From Leptolinea sp. UBA5203 (GTDB taxonomy: Bacteria > Chloroflexota > Anaerolineae > Anaerolineales > Anaerolineaceae), in the NCBI GenBank assembly GCA_002412765.1, contig DHVR01000045.1, forward strand, positions 1 through 64,000: a stretch of 64,000 nt of DNA, in the 5' to 3' direction. Each line of letters begins with the position of its first letter. The first letter of the stretch is position 1. The position numbers and the translations under genes were made by a program. Below the pieces are notes generated by a model that worked only from the letters and a program-made list of their open reading frames with translations, was not told the origin of the DNA and did not search any database. Shown one piece after another: positions 41,225 through 50,020 of the stretch.

Positions 41225-44200
41225 TTACAACTTTCCCGCCTTCTCAATCAAAAAAACCACATCCCCCCGTGTGACGTCCTGGTCAAATCTGCCTTCCACC
41301 CAAAACGGACCATCGTCCGAAATCACCGCCTGACAGCGCTGATACGCCGCGGGGAATAACACCGCGTCCTGCATGTCCGTCTGGTCTTCCAAGGTGACGA
41401 AGGCCATCATCTCTTTTTTCTGCGAGCGAATACGGCGCCAGGTTTGACGCATTACCGCCAGACGGATTTTTTCCGCCGGACTGCTCTTTGCACTGCGGAT
41501 GCTCATACAGCCCAAACGGGCGGCCTGCTCCTCCACCATGGTCAAGGGATGGCAAAGCATATTGATGCCCAATAGTTTCTGCTGGGCATCGATTTTCTGT
41601 TGAATCGTCCAATCCGGCAAATCGCTCTTTTGATCCAGCGCCAGGGAGTATTGTTGACGCCGGTTGGATTGGCTCTCTGACTGATGCAGCAAGGTCGGAA
41701 TATTGCCAAACAGGGTCAACGCTCCCACCTGGATCAGGTTTTCTAGTTCCTGACGCGCCGGATTGACCTGCATCAGGAAATGATCAAAACTGGAAAACGG
41801 CCGAAGCTCCAGAATGCGTTCAATGGTTTTGCCAGATAAGCGCTGTATTTGGTTAAACCCCATATACAGCGTAGGAACACCCTGCGGGAAGCGGGTGCCG
41901 AACTCGGGCTCCGAGGCATGCAGACTGGGACCAAAAATGGGAATCCCTTTGCGGCGGGCTTCATTGACATACACCTGCTGAGCATAATAACCGCCCCAGT
42001 TTGCCAGTACCGCGCACAAAAATTCAGCAGGATGATGCGCCTTGCACCAGGCGGACCACCAGGCCACTCTGGCGTACGAAGCGGCATGCGCCTTGGGAAA
42101 GCCGTACCCCGCAAACGCGCTCATCATCTGCCAGATGGATTCAGCCGTCTCCAGCGACATCTGATGCCGCTGGGCTACCCCCAGAATAAATTTTTCCTTC
42201 AGGGTTTGCATTTCTTTACCGGGGTCAAAATGGCTCATCGCCCGACGTAAAATATCTGCTTCAGACAGGCTCAACCCGCCGATATCATGCGCAATGCGCA
42301 GCACCTGTTCCTGATACAGAATCACCCCATAACTATCCGCAAGGATTTCGCTGAGCGCCGGATGCAAATCAACCACCGCTTCCAGACCCCGGTAGCGGCG
42401 GATGAAACTTTGATGCAAGCCGCCCTGCAGCGGACCAGGGCGGTACAGCGCCAGTGCCTGCATGACGCCTTTAATGCTCTTACAGCCAATTTCTTTCAAG
42501 GTGGAACGCATGCCCGGGCTTTCTATTTGAAAACAGCCGATGGTATCCCCGGCGTGAACAATCGCCTCGGTGGCTTCATCCTCCAGGGGAATGGCATCCA
42601 ACACAGCCAGCGGTGTATCAAATTCAAGCCGGCGCCAGGTATACAATTGAGCGGCCACATCACTCAGCACAGTCAAACCGCGGATGCCGAGCATATCCAT
42701 TTTTACCAGGCCCATGGCTTCCACATCATGATGGTCAAACTGGGTGATGGTGATATTTTTGCTGCCGGAAGGCTGCACAGGGATGCGTTCCGCCACCGGG
42801 AAGGGAGTAATCACCACGCCGCCGGCGTGCTGGGACAAGTGATCCGGCAAGTCGACAAGTTGCATCGCCTGACGGAAGATCTTCTGCTCCAGCGGGTCGC
42901 GGGTCTGCTGAATGGCCTCCGCGAAGGATTTCTTCCACGAGCCGGATTGTCCGCTGAGATGGGCCATAAAGCGGTGAGGGAAGCGTTTGCTTAGCGCACG
43001 GATTCGCTCGGGGGGGAAGCCAAAGGCTTTGGCAACGCTGCCCACCGCGGAGCGCGGCTGCAGGCGGTTTACTGTGCCCACCACAGCCACATAGTCCGCT
43101 CCGTAAGTGTCAAATAAATAGGCAATCAGTTTTTCCCGTCCGCGGGAACAAATATCGGTATCAATATCCGGCGGTGAGGAGCGTTCCGGATTGAGAAAAC
43201 GCTCAAAATATAAGGACTCTTTGATCGGATCCGGCGAGGTAATATCCAGACAATGCGCCACCAGGGAGGAAGCAGCGGACCCCCGGGAAGAAGTCACGAT
43301 GCCTTCTTTGCGGGCATATTGTAAAAATTCCTGCACGATCAAGAAAATACTTTCGTATCCTTTTTGTTGAATCACGTCCAGTTCATAATCCAGGCGCTGT
43401 TGAATCGCCGGTGGAATATTGCCATATTTCTTAAGCAAGCCCTGCTGAGCTTTTTCCTTCAAAACCATCTGTGGCGTTTTGCCTTCCGGCAGATGTGGGC
43501 TTGGAAAATAGGTTTGTCTGTTTAATAGTTCAAAGGTACAGGATTGGCAAACGCGCTGCCAGTTTTCCAGCGCTTCGGGGATGGCCGCAAAGCGCGCCTG
43601 ATATTTCTCCAGCGGTAAGAGGACCATGTCCTGCTCCCGCAGCAGACTGGAAGGGATCAGGTTGACATCCGTATTCAAGCGGATGGCATGCAGGGTGCGC
43701 AGCAAATCCGTCTGATCCGGCTGCAGCACACGCTGGACATGCGCCGCCAGCAGCGGGATGCCCTGCTGCCTGGCGAAGGAAATCTGCTGCTCGAAAACAT
43801 CCTCGGCATACGGGGCTTGATGATTCAATTCAAAATAAAGGGCATCCCCAAAGGTATCCTGCAAGCTTTGCAGCAGACTTTTGGCTGCGGCAGTGTTCCC
43901 ATCCCGCAGCAAGGGATAAAAGGGCCCTTCCATGCCCCCGGTAAGACAAACTACACCCGCGGCGTATTTTATTAGCCAGTTCAGGTTTTTCTCCATCTGC
44001 CACTGGGCAGGAACATCCAGTTTGATCCGTGACAAAAGCAGGCACAAATTTTTCCAGCCCTCATCATTTTGAGCCAAAAAAGACAGGTTCCCGGAGGTGA
44101 CGGGCATTTGCCCAAGCTGGGAAGTACCGCCTTCCTGAGGTACAGGCACAAGACCACCGGAGGGGTTAACCGAAAAAGGGATACTGATCCCAAGGATGGG

Positions 44201-44377
44201 CTGAATCGCCTGTTCCCTGCAGGTTCGGTAAAATGAAACCGCACCGCTGAGGCTCAATTCATCGGTCAGCACCGCCGCCTGATAACCAGCCTTGGCCACC
44301 GCCCCTGCCAATTCCTGTGGGGATACCACAGCCCTTAACAAAGAATGATAGGAATGAAGGCGAGCATAGACGGTCAT
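41225..44377 (-). CDS. dnaE: DNA polymerase III alpha subunit, secondary (DnaE2-like) type
   Basis: 1050 residues, the length of DnaE2/short DnaE forms. The polymerase active site is intact: PDIDTDICSRGREKLIAYL and LVKMDMLGIRGLTVL supply the three Asp. Fingers motifs (SRGSAASSLVAHCLDITSPD, HAGGVVITPFP, GVILYQEQVLRIA, AFAGYGFPKAHAASYA) and a C-terminal OB fold follow. The N-terminal PHP domain starts LHSYHSLLRA, where proofreading-type PHP domains keep two His and a Asp-Gly, so its metal site is probably lost. Second alpha subunits of this kind often act in error-prone repair with ImuA/ImuB, but neither gene is adjacent. No clear ribosome site; the ATG at 44377 agrees with the family. Confidence 0.88.
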   Translation of the reverse strand: MTVYARLHSYHSLLRAVVSPQELAGAVAKAGYQAAVLTDELSLSGAVSFYRTCREQAIQPILGISIPFSVNPSGGLVPVPQEGGTSQLGQMPVTSGNLSFLAQNDEGWKNLCLLLSRIKLDVPAQWQMEKNLNWLIKYAAGVVCLTGGMEGPFYPLLRDGNTAAAKSLLQSLQDTFGDALYFELNHQAPYAEDVFEQQISFARQQGIPLLAAHVQRVLQPDQTDLLRTLHAIRLNTDVNLIPSSLLREQDMVLLPLEKYQARFAAIPEALENWQRVCQSCTFELLNRQTYFPSPHLPEGKTPQMVLKEKAQQGLLKKYGNIPPAIQQRLDYELDVIQQKGYESIFLIVQEFLQYARKEGIVTSSRGSAASSLVAHCLDITSPDPIKESLYFERFLNPERSSPPDIDTDICSRGREKLIAYLFDTYGADYVAVVGTVNRLQPRSAVGSVAKAFGFPPERIRALSKRFPHRFMAHLSGQSGSWKKSFAEAIQQTRDPLEQKIFRQAMQLVDLPDHLSQHAGGVVITPFPVAERIPVQPSGSKNITITQFDHHDVEAMGLVKMDMLGIRGLTVLSDVAAQLYTWRRLEFDTPLAVLDAIPLEDEATEAIVHAGDTIGCFQIESPGMRSTLKEIGCKSIKGVMQALALYRPGPLQGGLHQSFIRRYRGLEAVVDLHPALSEILADSYGVILYQEQVLRIAHDIGGLSLSEADILRRAMSHFDPGKEMQTLKEKFILGVAQRHQMSLETAESIWQMMSAFAGYGFPKAHAASYARVAWWSAWCKAHHPAEFLCAVLANWGGYYAQQVYVNEARRKGIPIFGPSLHASEPEFGTRFPQGVPTLYMGFNQIQRLSGKTIERILELRPFSSFDHFLMQVNPARQELENLIQVGALTLFGNIPTLLHQSESQSNRRQQYSLALDQKSDLPDWTIQQKIDAQQKLLGINMLCHPLTMVEEQAARLGCMSIRSAKSSPAEKIRLAVMRQTWRRIRSQKKEMMAFVTLEDQTDMQDAVLFPAAYQRCQAVISDDGPFWVEGRFDQDVTRGDVVFLIEKAGKL

Positions 44378-44425
44378 GGATTTTTTCGATACTCTAACAA
44401 GAGTTGGGGTGTAAAATTCGGATGA

Positions 44426-45145
44426 TTATTGCCCGACAAAGAGAGAGGAAATGTTCAGAGAGCAAAGCCGTGCCATCTCCACGGAAATTTCTTCCTGGCG
44501 AATCATGATATATTTTTCAATATGTGCTTCCACACTAGGTCGAGGGAAAGTCTCAACACCCAAGCGGAAGTAAAAATCATTACTCATCGGACGAACATTA
44601 CGAACAATGCCTTCGATACTAAGCGGATGCATATCGGCATCCGATCCGACTGGCAGCATGAAAGCCATTCGTACGGGTTTTCCTTTACCAAAGGCTTTGG
44701 GATTAAAATCACGCCGATGAATCGAGAGTCCAATTCCGGTTTTAGAGACCTCGGTGATCTTGATCTCTGCCTTGGTCCCGTTTTCGAGAATCCCTTTGAC
44801 CGGTTTGTTTGTTTCAACACGTATTTGTTGGCGGCTGTCGATGGTGGTAGGGAAATATTCCAATCCGGTCAGGGAGATTTCTTCCGCAGATAAATCAATC
44901 TTTTGGGGGATAGCCTTGATTTTATTAGGAAATTGATCATGCAGCAGAATGGTAGATAACTCCAACTGCAAACATAACCCTTGATACTTCGAAATGCGAA
45001 AACGAACTTCACATTCATCAAAGGAAAGTATTTTTCCAATATGGCTGATCGGCAATCCCTGATACATATTCAGGAAGCGGATGTCATTTTCGCCTTGTTG
45101 GATGCTATTTAGTTTTTCCAGTATATCTTTCGCGATTATTTTCAT
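44426..45145 (-). CDS. PilZ-domain c-di-GMP receptor (YcgR-like)
   Basis: 239 residues. The N-terminal half (about 10-95) looks like a YcgR-N flagellar-brake domain (ISHIGKILSFDECEVRFRIS); the C-terminal half is a PilZ domain with RQQIR (R105, R109) and EVSKTG (132-137), where the usual Asp/Asn of the second motif is Glu. Binding of c-di-GMP is therefore likely but not certain. No flagellar genes are in the window, so the output is unknown. It ends 48 bases before the polymerase gene on the same strand. A TATAAT on the minus strand at 45218-45223 may be its -10. Confidence 0.82.
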   Translation of the reverse strand: MKIIAKDILEKLNSIQQGENDIRFLNMYQGLPISHIGKILSFDECEVRFRISKYQGLCLQLELSTILLHDQFPNKIKAIPQKIDLSAEEISLTGLEYFPTTIDSRQQIRVETNKPVKGILENGTKAEIKITEVSKTGIGLSIHRRDFNPKAFGKGKPVRMAFMLPVGSDADMHPLSIEGIVRNVRPMSNDFYFRLGVETFPRPSVEAHIEKYIMIRQEEISVEMARLCSLNISSLFVGQ

Positions 45146-45359
45146 TCTTTATTAAGAATAGGAGATTTCCAGGGATTATCCATTAATTTCATAGAAAAAA
45201 TTATTCTATCGGTTAATATTATATCGTACAAACATAGAAACACTTGAATTGAGGGGGGGGTGAAAAACTGTACATCAAGCCTGACCGAATGGTTCCAATA
45301 GTTTTTCCTTAATATAAGCTTGCATTGAAACCTTCAGGGCCTTTCTTAACTCGATTGAA

Positions 45360-45407
45360 TTAAAAAATGATTTCCTACCGATTGAGGGGGGCAACCGGTA
45401 GGAAATC
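45360..45407 (-). terminator. Terminator-like hairpin with no obvious gene upstream
   Basis: Perfect 12-base stem, GATTTCCTACCG at 45369-45380 and CGGTAGGAAATC at 45396-45407, loop of 15. On the minus strand it is followed by ATTTTTTAATT. No minus-strand gene lies between it and the DegV start, so it either blocks stray transcription into pilZ or ends a short unannotated RNA. Confidence 0.55.
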
Positions 45408-45529
45408 AATAATATTGTATCATTGCCATGGCGATGATACAAGCACCTACTGGCATAAATTTTCCATAAATTTTTTCGTTGTTAAACGTCAGTGATCCAT
45501 TCCACGCAAAAAAACCTCCACGAATCGTA

Positions 45530-45557
45530 TTGGCTGGAAATGGGTTATAGGTATAAT
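45530..45557 (+). promoter_or_regulatory. Promoter of the DegV gene
   Basis: -35 TTGGCT (45530-45535), 16-base spacer, -10 TATAAT (45552-45557), giving a leader of about 100 bases before the ATG at 45663. Confidence 0.6.
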
Positions 45558-45662
45558 GAAAGAAGTATGTGATGAACTCCACAAGAAGATGGCGATTTGA
45601 CGCTGCTATGCACTATGTCAAACCCCAAACCTGTTATGAACTAAATTCGGAGGTTCCTCCCC

Positions 45663-46511
45663 ATGATACGAATCGTAGGCGACACATTATCCTGCATTGC
45701 TCCACCTGAAGCAGCCAAATTAAACCTACCTCTTTTGCCGCAATTGATCATTTTTGGCGAAACAACCTACCGGGATGATTTTGAAATATCCAGCCCTGAA
45801 TTCTTGGAAAAATTAAAAGCCGCGACGGTTCTGCCAAAAACTGCCGCTCCTCCTCCTCAGTTGTATTTTCCGATTTTCGAAAAAGCCAAACAAAATGGGG
45901 ATACCCTGATTATTCTTTGCCCTTCAGCCTCCCTCTCCGGCACATATCGCAGCGCCATGGTTGCCGCACAAGATTTTCCGGAGACGGATATTCGCATCCT
46001 GGATACCAACTTAATCGCTGCAGGCCTGGGTTCCGTTATTCGTGCTGCTACGCTACGCCGCGATCAAGGTGCCAGTGCGGAGGAAATTTTATCATTCGCC
46101 GAAAAGATGGCCGCATCGGAAACGATCTTTATTCTGGTGGACACGCTGGAATATCTGCATAAAGGCGGCCGAATTGGGGGAGCCCAGGCCTTATTTGGCT
46201 CCTTACTGCAAATCAAGCCTATCCTGACCATGGAAAAAGGGGTGATCCAACCCGTTGAATCCCAACGGACGAAGAAAACCGCTCTAGCCCGCATTAAAGA
46301 GTTGGTAATGGATAGCAAACCGGATCCCAAGACCTGCCATTTATGCGTTCAGCATGGCGGGGCAGAACAGGATGCGGTGGAATTGGCTACCTGGTTCGCG
46401 GACCAATTAAAACTGAGTCACATTCCAATCTGCGACCTTCCCCCGGCTGTCCTGGTACATGCCGGTCCTAAAGCCCTTGGGGTTAGTTTTTTTCGCTCTG
46501 AAGTGGGTTAA
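45663..46511 (+). CDS. DegV family fatty-acid-binding protein
   Basis: 282 residues of the two-domain DegV fold: IRIVGDTLSCI at the start, TAAPPPQLYFPIFEKA (the usual TSQPS loop is here TAAPP), ILCPSASLSGTYRSA, LDTNLIAAGLGSVI, and DTLEYLHKGGRIGGAQALFGSLLQIKPI, the most conserved stretch. DegV proteins bind fatty acids; in firmicutes the FakB homologues hand them to the kinase FakA. No fakA is next to it. GGAGG is upstream but within a self-complementary GGAGGTTCCTCC. It is monocistronic, ending at a clear terminator. Confidence 0.9.
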   Translation: MIRIVGDTLSCIAPPEAAKLNLPLLPQLIIFGETTYRDDFEISSPEFLEKLKAATVLPKTAAPPPQLYFPIFEKAKQNGDTLIILCPSASLSGTYRSAMVAAQDFPETDIRILDTNLIAAGLGSVIRAATLRRDQGASAEEILSFAEKMAASETIFILVDTLEYLHKGGRIGGAQALFGSLLQIKPILTMEKGVIQPVESQRTKKTALARIKELVMDSKPDPKTCHLCVQHGGAEQDAVELATWFADQLKLSHIPICDLPPAVLVHAGPKALGVSFFRSEVG

Positions 46512-46544
46512 CACCAGGTTCCATTAGAATACGTTAGGAAAAAA

Positions 46545-46588
46545 AAATCAGCAGTGTTCAGTAAATTGAGCTGCTGATTTTTATTATT
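46545..46588 (+). terminator. Intrinsic terminator after the DegV gene
   Basis: AAATCAGCAG (46545-46554) pairs with CTGCTGATTT (46571-46580), followed by TTATTATT. The A-rich left side means it can also act on the minus strand for the converging MerR gene. Confidence 0.85.
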
Positions 46589-46648
46589 CGCCCAACCCTT
46601 ACTCACGGATTCCTTGACCCGAGCAAATTTTCAGATCATTATTGAGGT

Positions 46649-47965
46649 TCATCCTATACCCATTCGCTCCACGGCTCGGGAAAGAGCCGCAGACAGGGGT
46701 TCTAAAGCGTCGCTGCCCACTTTTAGGATGCTATTTCGATAGAACATGGCGTACGCTGGCATGACTGACTTTCCAAACCCCATATTAGAGATCAAGCGAT
46801 GAATCCAAATCAGATCCTCTTCGAGATAAAGAAGATTCCCAACCGTCATCGCAGCCGTGATCCCGCGCTGCATGAAGTAGTTTGCCATGGCGAAATGTTG
46901 GTCCTGCATGGGCATTTGAGCAAGTTCTTTCTGAGTTTCCTGTTCTATCTCAACCCGTAATTGTTGGTATTGGTCCATCATTTGGCCACAGGTCGTATCC
47001 AGCGCAGCGCCTTTTTTACGGGAAGCATCACTGAGGTTTTTCTTCATCTGAAGAATCTGTTCAACCCAGGGCTCTTCCAGAAAAACGCCTGGGAAGCGCG
47101 TTTGCAATTCGGGATGAATTTCAAAAAAAGTACCGCAGAAAAAAACGGGGAATGGTTTGTTTTGAATAGTTTTTAGTATGGAAAACGCATTGGCTGCTGT
47201 GTGTAATTGATTGGCCACTAGGACCAGGGCCGTGGCTTTTGTCTCTGTGATGATATGAACTAAAGGCTCCGCAATCATTTGAGGTCCGGCATTCACCGTT
47301 TTCCAGCCTGCCATTTTCGCCAAATACGCCAGATACACCGGACGAAAAGGATCTTCCTCCTCCATCACCGTCGCCAGTACTAGTGTACCAGCCGTTTGGG
47401 AAGAGGCGGGGTAGGCGCCCATCAATGAATAGATCTTTCTGGAAGCTGCCTGCCTGGCATAATGCAAATACTGCGAACTTCGCTGCCCGCTTAACCATAA
47501 ATTTTCCATGGCTTTGACCCCGGCGAAAACCACGTATCGGGAAGCCAGTTGGTGAGAAAAAATGGAAAAAGCTTGATCCAAAATAAAACCAGAAAGCTCA
47601 TCATCCAACTTGACACAGGCATCCACCCATTGCTGCATCAGGTGATGCATTTCATCGGTTGGTTGATCCCATGGTTCCATGACATGGAAATCATCCCTAG
47701 TTTCCTGTCCGCTGCTGGAAGCTTGTTCCTGCCATAAGGACACGGCTTTACTAATCTGCACGCCTTCCTGGATTTTATCGTGCAGCCAGGTTAACACTTG
47801 CATATCATGATCAGAATACAGGCGTTGATTGCCATCACTGCGTTGGGGTGTGGGCAAGCCGTAACGTTTTTCCCATGCTCGGATCGTGTCGGCCGTAATC
47901 CCTGTCTGACGAACCACCCAACCCAGGTTATATTTCGGTTCCATCATTTCACGTTCATACTTCAT
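46649..47965 (-). CDS. MerR-family regulator with CarH/LitR-like domain lacking the B12-ligand His
   Basis: 438 residues. The MerR helix-turn-helix is at 13-80 (VVRQTGITADTIRAWEKRYG, NQRLYSDHDM). A helical bundle (about 105-190) and a Rossmann-like cobalamin-binding fold (about 190-310) follow, as in the photoreceptors CarH and LitR. Key differences: the cap motif W-x9-E-H reads LWLSGQRSSQYLH (Glu replaced by Leu, His kept), and the lower-ligand region, normally ExHxxG, reads MEEEDPFRP, with no His. About 110 further residues of unknown fold end the protein. It may be B12-independent, sense another ligand, or bind cobalamin base-off differently. It is divergent from an ABC exporter operon across a shared control region. 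Confidence 0.85.
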   Translation of the reverse strand: MKYEREMMEPKYNLGWVVRQTGITADTIRAWEKRYGLPTPQRSDGNQRLYSDHDMQVLTWLHDKIQEGVQISKAVSLWQEQASSSGQETRDDFHVMEPWDQPTDEMHHLMQQWVDACVKLDDELSGFILDQAFSIFSHQLASRYVVFAGVKAMENLWLSGQRSSQYLHYARQAASRKIYSLMGAYPASSQTAGTLVLATVMEEEDPFRPVYLAYLAKMAGWKTVNAGPQMIAEPLVHIITETKATALVLVANQLHTAANAFSILKTIQNKPFPVFFCGTFFEIHPELQTRFPGVFLEEPWVEQILQMKKNLSDASRKKGAALDTTCGQMMDQYQQLRVEIEQETQKELAQMPMQDQHFAMANYFMQRGITAAMTVGNLLYLEEDLIWIHRLISNMGFGKSVMPAYAMFYRNSILKVGSDALEPLSAALSRAVERMGIG

Positions 47966-47986
47966 GTTTCTTCATTTCCTATCTAT

Positions 47987-48063
47987 AGCATAACATTTAT
48001 TTCCATGATTTGTCAATGTTTTGTCAATATATTCTTGACTTTTTTTATCCGTATTGGTATTAT
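47987..48063. promoter_or_regulatory. Divergent promoters with TTGTCAAT direct repeats (merR / ABC operon)
   Basis: Plus strand: -35 TTGACT (48035-48040), 17-base spacer, -10 TATTAT (48058-48063) for the exporter. Minus strand: -35 TTGACA (48016-48011), 18-base spacer, -10 TATGCT (47992-47987) for merR. Between them TTGTCAATGT (48010-48019) and TTGTCAATAT (48021-48030) repeat at an 11-base step, about one helical turn, with an inverted GTCAA at 48036-48040 on the minus strand. These are likely operator half sites for the MerR protein. Confidence 0.75.
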
Positions 48064-48101
48064 TGGAATATCAATGAGTTAGTTAACAATAAAGGTGATG
48101 T

Positions 48102-49256
48102 ATGGCATTCTATTTAGCTTTTAAAGAAGTTTGGCGGAACAAAGGAAGATTCCTTCTGTTTAGTATGGTGATCGCCCTGATTACTATTCTGGTTTTATTT
48201 GTAGGCGGCCTGGCTGAGGGATTATCCTCCGCCAACCGTGAATACCTGGATAAATTGGATGCGGATCTATTACTCTTCCAAAAAAATGTTGAGCTGTCGG
48301 CAAACTCCAGCCGCATTGGAAACTCAAAATTAAACGACATTCGCCGTGTCGAGGGTATCAAGGCCATTGGACCGCTTGGCTTCAGCAACGGGACCCTGGT
48401 GTTCACTGACGGAAAAGATGACCTTGACGTCTCCTTAATCGGAGTCGACGCCGGAAAACCCGGCTTACCGGCTTCCTTGCAGGGGGAAACCCTGCGCTCA
48501 AATCGCGGCAGTGAGATTGTTATTGATGGCAATATTGCCAGCCAACGCAATATCCGTCTCGGAGACACCCTGGTTGTAAAAACAATTCAAGGTCTGGATG
48601 AATCCTTTTATAAATTAACCGTGATCGGCATTACCGATACCCAGACGTATTTGTATTCTCCATCCATCTTTTTACCTTATCAAACATGGGAAAAAATTCG
48701 ACCCCAAAGCAGCAAGGGTGCGGTATTGGTGGAAACAGTCTCCAATGTGGTCGCTATACAACTGGATAACCCGGATGATCTGGCACTGATGCAGGCAAAA
48801 ATCATGGATCAGGTAGACAGTGTGGAAGTAGTCGACAAAGAAACTGCTATTCGTGCCATTCCCGGGTATCTGGTACAGCAAAATACGTTGACCACTCAAC
48901 AGAGCTTCTCCCTGCTGATTGGGGTGTTGGTCATTGGCGGATTCTTCCAAATCCAAACCCTGCAGAAAGTGCCCCAAATTGGCGTTCTAAAAGCCATTGG
49001 CGCTCAAAACAATACCGTCGCTGCCGCCGTCATTATGCAGATTATTCTGGTCACTACTTTCGGTGTCATTTTAGGTGGTTTTGTTACCTGGCTGTTTTCA
49101 CTTTTTATTCCGGATACCGTTCCCCTGGTATTGGATGTCCAGATTCTTTGGTTTGACATTCTGGCATTATTAGCGATCGGCCCATTGGGCGGTATGGTTT
49201 CTGTCCGGCTGGCTACTCAGGTTGAGCCGCTCCGTGCGCTCGGCCTTTCGAATTGA
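48102..49256 (+). CDS. ABC transporter permease (DevC/MacB-FtsX type)
   Basis: 384 residues with the FtsX-family layout: one N-terminal span (about 17-38), a large extracellular domain (about 40-260) and three C-terminal spans (about 265-380). FGVILGG and LRALG near the end are typical. Sequence style (FKEVWRNKGRFLLFSMVIALI) and partners fit DevC-like permeases of DevBCA exporters. AAGGTGATGT precedes the ATG. First gene of a three-gene operon ending at the terminator 51258-51285. Cargo unknown. Confidence 0.88.
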   Translation: MAFYLAFKEVWRNKGRFLLFSMVIALITILVLFVGGLAEGLSSANREYLDKLDADLLLFQKNVELSANSSRIGNSKLNDIRRVEGIKAIGPLGFSNGTLVFTDGKDDLDVSLIGVDAGKPGLPASLQGETLRSNRGSEIVIDGNIASQRNIRLGDTLVVKTIQGLDESFYKLTVIGITDTQTYLYSPSIFLPYQTWEKIRPQSSKGAVLVETVSNVVAIQLDNPDDLALMQAKIMDQVDSVEVVDKETAIRAIPGYLVQQNTLTTQQSFSLLIGVLVIGGFFQIQTLQKVPQIGVLKAIGAQNNTVAAAVIMQIILVTTFGVILGGFVTWLFSLFIPDTVPLVLDVQILWFDILALLAIGPLGGMVSVRLATQVEPLRALGLSN

Positions 49257-49264
49257 GGTACATG

Positions 49265-49984
49265 ATGACCCCTGTTATTGAAACAACGCAACTAAGAAAA
49301 ACATATTCGGTTGGCACGCAAATCGTTCATGCGGTGGATAATGTATCTCTCGCCATACAACCAGGTGAATTCATTGGTTTGGTCGGTCCCAGCGGTTCGG
49401 GTAAAACCACCATGCTGGCCATGATGGCGGCTTTATTAAAACCATCCGAAGGATGTGTCTCCATTGATGGATTACAACTTTGCGATATGAATGATCGCGA
49501 TAGAGTTCTGTTTCGCAGGCAAAAAATAGGATTCACCTTCCAATCTAACAACCTTTTGCCCTATTTATCCGTATTAGAGAATGTATATTTAATGCTACAG
49601 TTAAACCAACGCACAACGAAGCAGGATAAGGAGTACGCGGTAGAAATATTGGATCGTCTGGGTATGAAGGATCGCTTGAATAATCTTCCCCGCCAACTTT
49701 CCGGCGGACAGCAGCAGCGGGTTTCCATCGCACGATCCTTGATTCACAATCCCAGCGTGGTTCTTGCAGACGAGCCAACCGCAAGCCTGGATACCGAAAG
49801 AGCGTTTCAAGTAGTTGAACTGTACGGCAATTTAATTCATGAACAAAACAAGGTCGGTGTGATGGTCACCCATGATCTGCGGATGTGTAAATATGTGGAT
49901 CGCATGATCCAGATGCGAGATGGTAAAATCGATAGCATTCTGGCAACCAGAGAAGAAATTGATTCTTTTATCTCCTGTGGTTAA
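49265..49984 (+). CDS. ABC transporter ATPase (DevA/LolD type)
   Basis: 239 residues with Walker A GPSGSGKTTM, Q-loop FTFQSNNLLPYLSVLENV, signature QLSGGQQQRVSIARSLI, Walker B VVLADEPTASLD and switch His in MVTHDLRMCKY. It belongs to the MacB/LolD/DevA group that powers FtsX-type permeases. The frame opens with a TTG inside the permease stop region, but GAGG is 6 bases before the second of two ATGs (49262 and 49265), so 49265 is used; 49262 is possible. Confidence 0.93.
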   Translation: MTPVIETTQLRKTYSVGTQIVHAVDNVSLAIQPGEFIGLVGPSGSGKTTMLAMMAALLKPSEGCVSIDGLQLCDMNDRDRVLFRRQKIGFTFQSNNLLPYLSVLENVYLMLQLNQRTTKQDKEYAVEILDRLGMKDRLNNLPRQLSGGQQQRVSIARSLIHNPSVVLADEPTASLDTERAFQVVELYGNLIHEQNKVGVMVTHDLRMCKYVDRMIQMRDGKIDSILATREEIDSFISCG

Positions 49985-50020
49985 AGCACCAACCGGCTCA
50001 TTTTAGAACGGAGTATTGGT

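Larger units (their letters stand above)
45146..45662. other. Divergent intergenic region between PilZ and DegV genes
   Basis: 517 bases without a credible coding frame. It holds a strong hairpin at 45369-45407, the DegV promoter at 45530-45557, and the PilZ promoter region near 45218-45250. A plus-strand GGAGGTTCCTCC palindrome at 45650-45661 covers the DegV ribosome binding site and could mask it. Confidence 0.5.

Noticed and set aside
44426..44893. Plus-strand frame of 154 residues opposite the PilZ gene
   Set aside because: No family resemblance and no start site; the minus-strand PilZ motifs are clear.
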